Of a stretch of 64,000 nt of DNA, positions 44,223 through 52,804 are shown in pieces. The stretch comes from Halorientalis litorea (GTDB lineage Archaea; Halobacteriota; Halobacteria; Halobacteriales; Haloarculaceae): contig NZ_CP095482.1 of the NCBI RefSeq assembly GCF_023028225.1, positions 868,001 through 932,000 on the forward strand, written 5' to 3'. Each line of letters opens with the position of its first letter. The first letter of the stretch is position 1. The notes beneath the pieces are model-generated. The model was not told the DNA's origin and ran no database searches. It worked only from the letters and a program-made list of their open reading frames with translations. The position numbers were made by a program, and so were the translations under genes.

Positions 44223-44813
44223 GTGGCCAGAGCAGGTACGCGCCCGCGGGTGCTGGTCGTCGACGACGAACAGGATGTCGCCGACGTGTACGCCCTACAA
44301 CTCGACGACGACTACGAGACTGAAGTCGCCTACGGCGGCGAGGAAGCACTCGACAAGGTCGACGGCAGTATCGACGCCGTCCTGCTCGACCGCCGGATGC
44401 CGGACCTCTCCGGCGACGCGGTTCTCGACGAGATACGCGAGCGTGGCATCGACTGTGCCGTCATCATGGTGACGGCCGTCGACCCGGACCTGAACATCCT
44501 CGACATGGACTTCGACGACTACCTCTCGAAGCCAGTCGACGAGGAGACGCTGAAAAACGCCATCGACCAGCACATCGACGCGTCGAGCGGTGACAAGCGG
44601 TTAGAGGAGTTCTTCCGCATCGCCTCGAAACTCGAAGTCCTCGAAGCCGAGAAGACGGCCGCGGAACTCCAGAACAGCGACGAGTTCAAACGCCTCGCGA
44701 AGCGCGCCCAAGAACTCGCCGACGAACTCCGCGAGGACATCGACAACTTCGAGGAACTCGTGATGACCCACCGGAACGTCAGCGACAAGGAGTCGGACGG
44801 ACAGCGGTTCTAG
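44223..44813 (+). CDS. HalX-domain response regulator
   Basis: A 196-residue two-component receiver. VLVVDDEQDVADVY and the phospho-acceptor Asp in VLLDRRMPDLSG are followed by the Thr/Lys switch residues in MVTAVDP and YLSKPV. The C-terminal helical region (LEEFFRIASKLEVLEAEKT to MTHRNVSD) matches the HalX domain of haloarchaea, whose function is unknown and which lacks a DNA-binding motif. The start is GTG, supported by the TATA box; the partner kinase is not adjacent. Confidence 0.88.
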   Translation: MARAGTRPRVLVVDDEQDVADVYALQLDDDYETEVAYGGEEALDKVDGSIDAVLLDRRMPDLSGDAVLDEIRERGIDCAVIMVTAVDPDLNILDMDFDDYLSKPVDEETLKNAIDQHIDASSGDKRLEEFFRIASKLEVLEAEKTAAELQNSDEFKRLAKRAQELADELREDIDNFEELVMTHRNVSDKESDGQRF

Positions 44814-44820
44814 CGGGCCG

Positions 44821-45219
44821 TCACCGCTCGGGGTGACAGACCATAACCGGACACTTCGCTTCGAGGAGGACGACCTGTGCGACGCTGCCGAACAGGGCCT
44901 TCCCCGTCGGCGTCCGCTTGCTCCCGCCGAGACAGATGAGGTCGGTGTCCCGCTCCTCGGCGGCCATCAGGATGGCCGTCGCGGGGTCGCCGCTCCGCTC
45001 GTCGAGTTCGACTTCGATGCCCGCGTCTTCGAGGCGGTCTCTGGCGGTCCGCGCGGGCTTGAGTTGTGTAATGGAGGCCCCGGACGGGTTGTCGGTGAAC
45101 GAGTGTAGGACCCGCGCCCGTTTCTCGCTCGCGTCGCCCGGCAGGTCGATGACGCCCTGAGCCTGTGACGCCGCCCCTTCGTCTTCTTCTTCGCCGACTG
45201 GAATGATAACGTCGTACAT
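44821..45219 (-). CDS. UspA-like stress protein
   Basis: A 132-residue protein. It opens MYDVIIPVGEEEDEGAASQAQ and ends with the UspA-type ICLGGSKRTPTGKALFGSVAQ and VLLEAKCPVMVCHP. The glycine motif is GGSKRTPTGKALFGS rather than the usual GSHGR form, so nucleotide binding may differ. GCATTAAGTGG about 28 bp upstream is a TATA candidate. Confidence 0.85.
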   Translation of the reverse strand: MYDVIIPVGEEEDEGAASQAQGVIDLPGDASEKRARVLHSFTDNPSGASITQLKPARTARDRLEDAGIEVELDERSGDPATAILMAAEERDTDLICLGGSKRTPTGKALFGSVAQVVLLEAKCPVMVCHPER

Positions 45220-45320
45220 ACGTCTATCTACTGCCGGGGCCACTTAATGCGTTTGGGGAACCGGCCGGTCGTGGTTACCCACCGAAACGCGCTATCGTGA
45301 CGTAACTATTAGTCGACGGC

Positions 45321-45336
45321 ACCCGTACGGACGGGT
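45321..45336. promoter_or_regulatory. Inverted repeat directly before the HxlR gene
   Basis: ACCCGT-ACGG-ACGGGT, perfect 6-bp arms, ending at the base before the ATG; the centre CCGTACGG is also self-complementary. With AACTATTAG 25-33 bp upstream of the ATG as TATA box, this covers the transcription start and is a natural autoregulatory operator. Confidence 0.55.
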
Positions 45337-45702
45337 ATGACAGCGGACGACGCACTCGAAATCTGGTGCGCCGGCGAGGACTGGTGTGCCGTGACGGCGA
45401 CGGCGTCGCTCATCGGGAAGAAGTGGCACCCGGTCATCGTCGATAGACTGCTGAAGGAGGGACCACTGGGGTTCAACGCGCTGAAGGAGGCCGTCGACGG
45501 GATATCGAGCAAGGTCCTCTCGGACAGTCTCGACGACTTGGAGGAGCGGGGCATCGTCACCCGGTCGGTCGTCAGCGAGAAACCCTTCCGCGTCGAGTAC
45601 AGCCTGACCGACCGCGGGGAGGACCTCGCCCCGGTCATCGCTACGATGCGGGAGTGGGGCGAAGCCCACCTCGTCCCGGCCGAAGAGCGACCGGACACGT
45701 AA
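45337..45702 (+). CDS. HxlR-family winged-helix regulator
   Basis: A 121-residue transcription factor. It has WCAVTATASLIGKKWHPVIV (HxlR N-terminal helix with Cys16), GFNALKEAVDGISSKVLSDS and LEERGIVTRSVVSEKPFRVEYSL starting the wing. Two cysteines near the N-terminus (CAGEDWC) may respond to redox or electrophiles, as in some HxlR members. The neighbouring pyruvate kinase gene starts 97 bp downstream; possible but unproven target. Confidence 0.9.
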   Translation: MTADDALEIWCAGEDWCAVTATASLIGKKWHPVIVDRLLKEGPLGFNALKEAVDGISSKVLSDSLDDLEERGIVTRSVVSEKPFRVEYSLTDRGEDLAPVIATMREWGEAHLVPAEERPDT

Positions 45703-45798
45703 CCCGCCCGTCGTCACGCGTCGCGGGTATCAAGACGTATGTGCCCGCCACGTCAACGGCCGACAACGAGCCGTCGCGGCGGCGGCCACTGATTCAGC

Positions 45799-47535
45799 AT
45801 GCGAAACGCGAAAATCGTCTGTACCGTCGGACCGGCGTCGGACTCGCGCGAGCGATTGCGGGCACTCGCGGACGCCGGCATGGATGTCGTGCGGATGAAC
45901 GCCAGCCACGGGACCATCGAGGAGCGCGAGCGGTTGGTCGAGCGGGTCCGGGACGTGGCCGCCGACCGTGCCGACCCGCTCGCGGTCATGTACGACGTGC
46001 CCGGCCCGGAGGTCCGCACGGCACCGCTGGACGCCCCGGTGCAGGTCGAAACCGGGTCGACCGTGCGACTCGTGCCCGACGGCGAGACGACCGGCGAACA
46101 GGTCGGGCTCTCGCTGTCCGTCGCGGCCGCCGACCCGGGTGATTCGGTACTACTCGACGACGGGCGCATCGAGACGACAGTCGAGGCCGTCGACGGCGAT
46201 ACCGTCGTCGTCCGCGTCGAGGACGGCGGCGAACTGGGCAGCCGGAAAGGCGTCAACGTCCCCGGCGTGGACCTCGATTTGCCAGTCGTCACCGAACAGG
46301 ACGAGCAGGAACTGGCCGCCGCCGTCGAGACGGGCGTGGACTTCGTGGCCGCGAGTTTCGTCGGTGACGGCGAGGACGTGTACGCCGTCCGGGAGTACAT
46401 CGACGCCCTCGGCGGCGATATTCCGGTCGTCGCCAAGATAGAGCGGGCCGACGCGGTGGCGAACCTCGACTCCATCGTAGAGGCGGCCTACGGCGTGATG
46501 GTCGCCCGCGGCGACCTCGGGGTAGAGTGTCCGCTCGAAGAGGTGCCGCTCATCCAGAAGCGAATCATCCGGCGGTGTCACAGGGAGGGGGTCCCGGTCA
46601 TCACCGCCACGGAGATGCTGGACTCGATGGTCCACGAGCGACGCCCGACCCGCGCGGAAGCCTCCGACGTGGCCAACGCCATCCTCGACGGGACGGACGC
46701 GGTGATGCTCTCGGGCGAGACGGCCATCGGCGACCACCCGGCCCGCGTCGTCGAGACGATGGACCGCATCGTCCGGGACGTCGAGGCCAGCGCGGAGTAC
46801 GCCGAGAGCCGCGAACACCGCCTCCCGGCGGCCGGGGAGACGCGCACGGACGCGCTCGCGCGCTCGGCCCGCTTTCTCGCCCGCGACGTGGACGCCAGTG
46901 CCGTCGTCGCCGCCACCGAATCGGGATACACCGCCCTCAAGGCCGCGAAGTACCGTCCGGACGTGCCCATCGTCGCCGCCACGCCACGGGACGACGTGCG
47001 CCGCCGCCTCGCGCTCTCGTGGGGGATTCAGCCCCGCCACGTCGACTACGCGGCGGCCGACGCCGACGCGGTCATCCAGTCGGCCGTGAGTGCCGCCATC
47101 AGTGCCGGGACCGTCGAAGCGGGCGAAACAGTCGTCGTCCTCGCGGGGATGATGACCGAACTCGACGGCCTCGACACCGCGAACACGCTGAAGGTTCACG
47201 TCGCCGCCGAGACGTTAGGTACCGGTCGGTCGGTCGTCGAGGGGTTCGCCACCGGCCCGGTTGTCACCGCCACCGACGGGGACCTCGACGGGATTCCCGA
47301 CGGCGCGATTCTGGCCGTGCCCGCCGACTTCGCCGGGGAGTTCGACGGTGACCTCTCGCGGGTCGCCGGCATCGTGGACGCTCGCGACGGCGTCACGGGC
47401 TACGCTGCCATCGTCGCGCGTGAGTTGGGCGTGCCCGCCATCTCGGGCATCGCGCTCGACGTGGCCGACGGGACGATGGTAACCCTCGACGCCGAGCGTG
47501 GCGTCGTGTACGGCACCGACCACGGGACCCGGTGA
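45799..47535 (+). CDS. pyk: Pyruvate kinase with C-terminal PEP-utiliser-like domain
   Basis: Converts PEP and ADP to pyruvate and ATP. The 578-residue protein has a barrel with VRMNASHG, the Arg of PGPEVRTA, catalytic Lys in VAKIER, GDLGVECP and MLSGETAIGDHP. The extra C-terminal domain (about 490-578) resembles the phosphohistidine domain of PEP-utilising enzymes, but the usual TSHAA is VTGYAA, so the phosphorylatable His is missing. In Haloferax, pyruvate kinase expression is under GfcR; a gfcR gene lies at 61.4 kb. Confidence 0.95.
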   Translation: MRNAKIVCTVGPASDSRERLRALADAGMDVVRMNASHGTIEERERLVERVRDVAADRADPLAVMYDVPGPEVRTAPLDAPVQVETGSTVRLVPDGETTGEQVGLSLSVAAADPGDSVLLDDGRIETTVEAVDGDTVVVRVEDGGELGSRKGVNVPGVDLDLPVVTEQDEQELAAAVETGVDFVAASFVGDGEDVYAVREYIDALGGDIPVVAKIERADAVANLDSIVEAAYGVMVARGDLGVECPLEEVPLIQKRIIRRCHREGVPVITATEMLDSMVHERRPTRAEASDVANAILDGTDAVMLSGETAIGDHPARVVETMDRIVRDVEASAEYAESREHRLPAAGETRTDALARSARFLARDVDASAVVAATESGYTALKAAKYRPDVPIVAATPRDDVRRRLALSWGIQPRHVDYAAADADAVIQSAVSAAISAGTVEAGETVVVLAGMMTELDGLDTANTLKVHVAAETLGTGRSVVEGFATGPVVTATDGDLDGIPDGAILAVPADFAGEFDGDLSRVAGIVDARDGVTGYAAIVARELGVPAISGIALDVADGTMVTLDAERGVVYGTDHGTR

Positions 47536-47577
47536 GGGCGGACACGGAGGCGTCGCGGCCACACCGCGAGCGAACGG

Positions 47578-47586
47578 GCTTAAGTG
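47578..47586 (+). promoter_or_regulatory. TATA box, glucokinase (leaderless type)
   Basis: GCTTAAGTG centred about 29 bp before the ATG at 47611. Confidence 0.5.
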
Positions 47587-47610
47587 AGACTGGCCCGTCT
47601 CGCCGGGTAG

Positions 47611-48570
47611 ATGTACGCGGGCGTGGACCTCGGGGCGACGAACGTCCGGGCCGTCGTCGGTGACGAAACCGCTACCGTCCTCGGCCGGGACCGCCGAGCG
47701 ACGCCGTCCGCCTCCGGCATCGCGGTGACAGAGGCGGTCCTGGACGCGCTCCGTGCCGCCGCCGACCACGCGGGGACGACCCCCGAGCGTCTCCACGCAG
47801 TCGGCGTCGGGTCCATCGGCCCGCTCGATTTGGCGGCCGGCGTCGTGGACGACCCCGCGAACCTCCCGGCAGTCGAACGCATTCCGCTGACCGGGCCGAT
47901 AGAGAACCTCGTCGACGGGCCGGTGTACCTCCACAACGACACGACGGCGGCGGTCATCGGCGAGCGGTTCCACGCCGACCGCAACCCCGACGACATGGCC
48001 TATCTCACCGTCTCCTCGGGCGTCGGCGCGGGCGTCTGCGTCGACGGCCACATCCTCTCGGGGTGGGACGGCAACGCCGGCGAAATCGGTCACACCACCG
48101 TGGACCCGAGCGGCGCGATGCCCTGTGGCTGTGGCGGGTCGGGCCACTGGGAGGCCTACTGTGCGGGGACCAACATCCCGGCCTACGCCGGCCACCTCCA
48201 CGAGACGGCGGCCGTCGAGACGGACCTCCCGCTCGATGCCCCGGACTTTGCGGCCGCCGACGTGTTCGCGGCCGGCGACGATGACCCGCTCGCGGCCCTC
48301 GTCTTGGAGCGGGTCGGCCGCTGGAACGCTATCGGCGTGGCGAACCTCGTCCACGCCTACGCCCCGCTGGTCGTCTCCGTCGGCGGCGGCGTCGCGCTCA
48401 ACAACCCCGACCGAGTGTTGGACCCCATCCGCGAGCAGTTGCCCGAGTTGGTCATCTCGAACGTCCCCGAGGTCCGCCTCACGTCGCTGGGCGACGACGT
48501 GGGTGTGAAGGGCGCGCTGGCGAGTGCCGTTACGGGTGGGACCGGCGACCGGACGCGAGTTCGTGGCTGA
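47611..48570 (+). CDS. glk: ROK-family glucokinase
   Basis: Phosphorylates glucose with ATP. The 319-residue ROK protein has the phosphate loop GVDLGATNVRAVV, HNDTTAAVIGER, SSGVGAGVCVDG, GEIGHTTVDPSG and the zinc motif CGCGGSGHWEAYCAG. The N-terminal domain and metal motif fit glucokinase rather than a ROK repressor, as no HTH precedes it. It follows pyk with only 75 bp between, so both ends of glycolysis are adjacent. Confidence 0.9.
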   Translation: MYAGVDLGATNVRAVVGDETATVLGRDRRATPSASGIAVTEAVLDALRAAADHAGTTPERLHAVGVGSIGPLDLAAGVVDDPANLPAVERIPLTGPIENLVDGPVYLHNDTTAAVIGERFHADRNPDDMAYLTVSSGVGAGVCVDGHILSGWDGNAGEIGHTTVDPSGAMPCGCGGSGHWEAYCAGTNIPAYAGHLHETAAVETDLPLDAPDFAAADVFAAGDDDPLAALVLERVGRWNAIGVANLVHAYAPLVVSVGGGVALNNPDRVLDPIREQLPELVISNVPEVRLTSLGDDVGVKGALASAVTGGTGDRTRVRG

Positions 48571-48658
48571 GCGTTCGTCTCCCGGCGCGACGCAGGCGGA
48601 GCTGGTGACCGTATCTGACTTTCCCGGTGAGTCGTTTCCGTCGAAGGACAGACTGCAG

Positions 48659-49765
48659 TCAGAACGTCGGCACCCACACGGCCGTCGGGAACAGGCCGAC
48701 GATGGCACAGAGGGCGACCAGCAGGGTGCCGAAGACGACGCCCGCGGCCGCCGGGTCCCAGTGGGTGTCGCCGTGTGCGTAGAAGACGCGCTGGGACAGT
48801 TCCCCGACGAGTCCCGAGAGGAGGCCGAACACGCCGCCCACGAGTATCGCCAGCGTCGGGCCGGCACCCGCGAGAACGGCACTCCCGGAGCTCGTCACGG
48901 CGACGGCGGCCGTGCTCGCGGGCAGGGTCATGTGGTAGGTGACCGGCACCTGCTCGACGCCGCAGGCGAGGAAGGCGAGTGCCACGAGACTGAGACCGAA
49001 CGCGAGGAACGCGCTCCCGGTGACGACGGCGACGTAGCCGCCCAACAGCCCCGCGGCCAGCCCGATGGTCGCCACGTTGGCCCACTCGTACTGGTGGGGG
49101 AGCCACGGTTCGACCGCGTACCGCTGGAGCGGTGTGTGGTCCACGTCGTCGCTTCCCTCGCCGCCCGCGGTGACGGCGTCGCTCCCGCGGGGTGGCTGGC
49201 GGCGGACTCCGCGCTCGAACGGCGTCATGTCGAGGACGCCGTCGCCCCGTACCTCACCGACGAGGGGGAAGCCGAGGAACAGGCGGTGACAGAACGCCGA
49301 GACGAGGACGGCGAAGAAGACGGGGTCGAACGGCAGGCCGAGGCCGTCCGAGAGTTGCCGGACGGCCATCCCCAAGGCACCGAACAGCGCGCCGACGACG
49401 AGAACGTCCGCTCTCGTCCCGAGTGCGTGCCCGATGTTCTTCGCCTCCGCGTAGCGGAACCCGGTGTCGACGTACCCCTTCCGCGAGGCGTAGGCCGTGG
49501 CGGCCGCACCGCCGGCGAAGGCGACGTGGGGACCGAAGACGGGGCCGAGCGCGACGGTGCCCGTGACGCCGAGGCCGACTTGGCCGGGGACCGACCCGCC
49601 CACCGCGTCCGAGAGGCTTCCCGCGAGGGCGGTGAGCGACTCGCTGGCGACGACGAGGAGGCCGGTGAGCGCGAGGGAGGGGAGCGCGCCCAGTGCCGCA
49701 CCGAACGCGCCGCCCGCGAGTGCGGCGAGCCAGAACGTCGGGTCCGCGAGCGCGTCGAAGGCCAT
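48659..49765 (-). CDS. Integral membrane protein linked to glpK
   Basis: A 368-residue protein with about ten hydrophobic segments and a central cytosolic loop of about 45 residues with acidic patches (around residue 205). It starts one base inside the glpK stop (TGATG), so it is translationally coupled. In Haloferax, a membrane gene next to glpK is proposed to move glycerol; this is the likely counterpart. It resembles DUF7973-type proteins. No GlpF NPA motifs, so it is not an aquaporin. Confidence 0.78.
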   Translation of the reverse strand: MAFDALADPTFWLAALAGGAFGAALGALPSLALTGLLVVASESLTALAGSLSDAVGGSVPGQVGLGVTGTVALGPVFGPHVAFAGGAAATAYASRKGYVDTGFRYAEAKNIGHALGTRADVLVVGALFGALGMAVRQLSDGLGLPFDPVFFAVLVSAFCHRLFLGFPLVGEVRGDGVLDMTPFERGVRRQPPRGSDAVTAGGEGSDDVDHTPLQRYAVEPWLPHQYEWANVATIGLAAGLLGGYVAVVTGSAFLAFGLSLVALAFLACGVEQVPVTYHMTLPASTAAVAVTSSGSAVLAGAGPTLAILVGGVFGLLSGLVGELSQRVFYAHGDTHWDPAAAGVVFGTLLVALCAIVGLFPTAVWVPTF

Positions 49766-51303
49766 CAGGCACGCACCTCCCGCGCCCAGTCGCTGGCCCT
49801 GTCGACGGCCTCGTGCCAGCGCTCGTAGCGGGCGTCCACGTCGTCGGAGTCGGCCTCGGGTTCGAAGTCCCGGTCGACGTGCCAGTTACGCCGGAGTTCG
49901 TCGATACTCTCCCAGTACCCCACCGCGAGGCCGGCGGCGTAAGCCGCACCGAGGGCCGTCGTCTCGTCGACTTCGGGGCGCGCGATGCCCGTCCCGAGGA
50001 TGTCGGCCTGCAGTTGACAGAGGAAGTTGTTCTTGACCGCGCCGCCGTCGACTCTCAGACTCCGCATCTCGATGCCGCTGTCCGCCTCCATGGCCTCGGC
50101 CACGTCCCGTGTCTGGTAGCCGATGGCTTCGAGCGTCGCCCGGACGATGTGTTCGCGACGCGTCCCGCGGGTGATACCGACGATGGTGCCGCGGGCGCGG
50201 CCGTCCCAGTGAGGCGCGCCCAGTCCGGTGAACGCGGGGACGACGTAGACGCCGTCCGTGGAGTCGACCGACCGCGCGAGCGTCGCCGTCTCCGCGGGGT
50301 CGTCGACGAGCGAGACGTCTTCGAGCCACTCGATGGCCGCGCCGGTGACGAAGATGGAGCCTTCGAGGGCGTACTGTGCGGGTTCGCCGGACTGCTGGAA
50401 GGCCACCGTCGTCAGCAGGCCGTGGTCGCTCTCGACGGGGTCGGTGCCGGTGTTCAACAGGAGGAACGACCCGGTGCCGTAGGTGTTCTTGGCGGTGCCG
50501 GGGTCGAAGCAGGCCTGTCCGAACAGCGCGGCCTGCTGGTCGCCCAGCGCGCCCGCGACGGGGACGGCGGCCCCGAGGAACCCGTCCGGGTCGGTGTACC
50601 CGTAGTAGGTCTCGTCGGCGGAGGGGCGCACCTCGGGGAGCATCGACTCGGGGACGCCGAACTCGTCGAGGAGGTCACCGTCCCAGTCGAGGGCCTCGAT
50701 GTCGAACAGCATCGTCCGCGAGGCGTTGGTCACGTCCGTGACGTGGTTCCCGGTGAGGTTGTAGACGAGCCACGAGTCGACGGTGCCAAAGCGGAGGTCG
50801 CCCGCCGCCGCGCGGTCGCGGAGGTCGGTGGTGTCCCCACGGTCCGTGGCGATGGCGTCGGCGTTCTCCAGGAGCCACTCGACTTTCGTCGCCGAGAAGT
50901 AGGCGTCCGGTTCGAGGCCGGTCGTCTCGCGTATCCAGTCGGTCTCGCCCGCATCCGCCAAGGCCTCGACGCGGTCGGTCGTCCGGCGGTCCTGCCAGAC
51001 GATGGCGTCGTGGACCGGGTCGCCGGTCTCGGCGTCCCAGACGACGGTCGTCTCGCGCTGGTTGGTGATGCCGAGTGCCGCCAACTGTCCGGCGTCGAGG
51101 GAGGCGTCGGCGAGCGCGCGGGTGACGACGGCCTTCGTGTTCGCCCACAGTTCCTCGGGGTCGTGTTCGACCCACCCCGGCTCTGGATAGTGCTGTTCGT
51201 GCCGCTCGTACGCGTCGGCGACCACCCGGCCGTCGTGGTCGAACACCACGAACCGGGTCCCGGTGGTCCCTTGGTCGATGGCCCCGACGTACGTGTCGGT
51301 CAT
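49765..51303 (-). CDS. glpK: Glycerol kinase
   Basis: Phosphorylates glycerol to sn-glycerol 3-phosphate, the first step of glycerol use and a major carbon route for haloarchaea living with glycerol-producing algae. The 512-residue FGGY kinase has AIDQGTTGTRFVVFD, TNQRETTVVWD, FGTVDSWLVYNLTG, GALGDQQAALFGQ and GTGSFLLLNTG. The start MTDTYVGAIDQG is clear. The gpdABC (G3P dehydrogenase) genes are not next to it, unlike in Haloferax. Confidence 0.96.
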   Translation of the reverse strand: MTDTYVGAIDQGTTGTRFVVFDHDGRVVADAYERHEQHYPEPGWVEHDPEELWANTKAVVTRALADASLDAGQLAALGITNQRETTVVWDAETGDPVHDAIVWQDRRTTDRVEALADAGETDWIRETTGLEPDAYFSATKVEWLLENADAIATDRGDTTDLRDRAAAGDLRFGTVDSWLVYNLTGNHVTDVTNASRTMLFDIEALDWDGDLLDEFGVPESMLPEVRPSADETYYGYTDPDGFLGAAVPVAGALGDQQAALFGQACFDPGTAKNTYGTGSFLLLNTGTDPVESDHGLLTTVAFQQSGEPAQYALEGSIFVTGAAIEWLEDVSLVDDPAETATLARSVDSTDGVYVVPAFTGLGAPHWDGRARGTIVGITRGTRREHIVRATLEAIGYQTRDVAEAMEADSGIEMRSLRVDGGAVKNNFLCQLQADILGTGIARPEVDETTALGAAYAAGLAVGYWESIDELRRNWHVDRDFEPEADSDDVDARYERWHEAVDRASDWAREVRA

Positions 51304-51448
51304 TGTGTTCGTCGCTCCCTTCTCACAGGCCACCCTTCAAGGTACGCGTCCCGTGGGGGACCCGCCGAACGGCCACGTTCGCGTCGTCGAGAACGACCGA
51401 CAGAGGTTAACCCCGTGTCGCCGAATCGTCGGCCACGAACACGGAGAG

Positions 51449-52804
51449 ATGACACTCGCACACGTTTCCGAGTACGACGGCGAGCGGGTGCCGTCGGTCG
51501 ATGGCCACGCCGTCGTCGTCGGCGGGAGCATGGCCGGCCTCCTCGCGGCGCGCGTCTTGGCCGACGGGTTCGATGAGGTGACGCTCCTCGAACGCGACCC
51601 GATGCCCGACGAGTCAGTCGCACGCCGGGGCGTCCCGCAGTCGGAACACGTCCACGTACTGCTCGAACCGGCACGACGGGCACTCGAAGCCCTGTTCCCG
51701 GGCTACGGCGAGGCCGTGACGGCGGCGGGCGGGTTGTGCATCGACGCGGCGACGGAGTTGCGCTACTTCGAGCGGGGGGCCTACGTCGCCGACGGGAACG
51801 AGGAGTTGCCGATGTACTGCGCCAGTCGGCCGCTGTTCGAGCGTGTCGCGCGCCGCCGGGTACGCGACCACGACGGCATCACGGTACGGCCGGAGTGTCA
51901 CGTCACCGACTACCTGACCGACGACGGGGCGACGGCCGTCGAGGGTGTCGAACTGACCGACGCGACGGGGGCCGACGAGAAACTGACCGCCGACCTCGTG
52001 GTGGACGCGACGGGACGAACGTCCCGGACTCCGACGTGGTTGGCCGAGAACGGCTACCCGTCCCCCGCCGTGGACGAGGTGACGGTCGACCTCGCGTACA
52101 GCACCGTGGCCGTCGAGCGACCGCCCGCGGACCGCCGGGCGTACCTGTGCGCGCCGTCGCCCCCCGACACCCGCGGCGGGACGGCCGTCCCCGTCGAAGG
52201 CGACCGCTGGCTGGTAACGCTGTTCGGGCTGCACGGAACCCACCCACCCACCGACCGAGAAGGGGTCGAGGCGTTCGCCTCGGCCCTCGCCGCACCCGAA
52301 ATCGCAGCCATCCTCGACGACCACGAGTGGGTGTCCGAGGACATCGCACACTACCCGTTCCCGTCGAACCAGTGGCACCACTACGAGACGCTCGACAGTT
52401 TCCCCGACGGCCTGCTGGTCACCGGCGACGCCATCGCCAGTTTCAACCCCATCTACGGGCAGGGAATGTCGGTGGCGGCCCTCGACGCCCTGCACCTCCA
52501 CGAGACGCTCGCGGCGGGGACGACCGACCTCGCCCCGCGCTTTTTCGACAGGGCCGCCGAGAGCATCGACGTGGTCTGGCGGATGGCGGTCGGGGCGGAC
52601 TTCGAGTTCCCGCAGACGACGGGCCCCAAACCGACCGGGACGGCCCTGTTCAACCGCTACGTCGGCCGACTCGTGGACACCGCACACGACGACCCACGGG
52701 TGGCCGAGGCGTTCGCCCGAGTGGTCAGACTCGAAACGCCGCCGACAGCACTGCTCCGTCCGGGCATCGCTGGTCGGGTCCTCCTCCCGAACGCACTCAC
52801 ATGA
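51449..52804 (+). CDS. FAD-dependent monooxygenase/epoxidase-like protein
   Basis: A 451-residue flavoprotein: the FAD fold AVVVGGSMAGLLAARVLAD (residues about 21-39), ATGRTSRTP and the second FAD motif LVTGDAIASFNPIYGQGMS (about 310-328). The fold is that of PHBH-type aromatic hydroxylases and the LasC-like epoxidases. The next gene, an epoxide-hydrolase-like enzyme, overlaps it by four bases, so epoxidation is the most economical guess. The substrate is unknown. Divergent from glpK. Confidence 0.85.
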   Translation: MTLAHVSEYDGERVPSVDGHAVVVGGSMAGLLAARVLADGFDEVTLLERDPMPDESVARRGVPQSEHVHVLLEPARRALEALFPGYGEAVTAAGGLCIDAATELRYFERGAYVADGNEELPMYCASRPLFERVARRRVRDHDGITVRPECHVTDYLTDDGATAVEGVELTDATGADEKLTADLVVDATGRTSRTPTWLAENGYPSPAVDEVTVDLAYSTVAVERPPADRRAYLCAPSPPDTRGGTAVPVEGDRWLVTLFGLHGTHPPTDREGVEAFASALAAPEIAAILDDHEWVSEDIAHYPFPSNQWHHYETLDSFPDGLLVTGDAIASFNPIYGQGMSVAALDALHLHETLAAGTTDLAPRFFDRAAESIDVVWRMAVGADFEFPQTTGPKPTGTALFNRYVGRLVDTAHDDPRVAEAFARVVRLETPPTALLRPGIAGRVLLPNALT

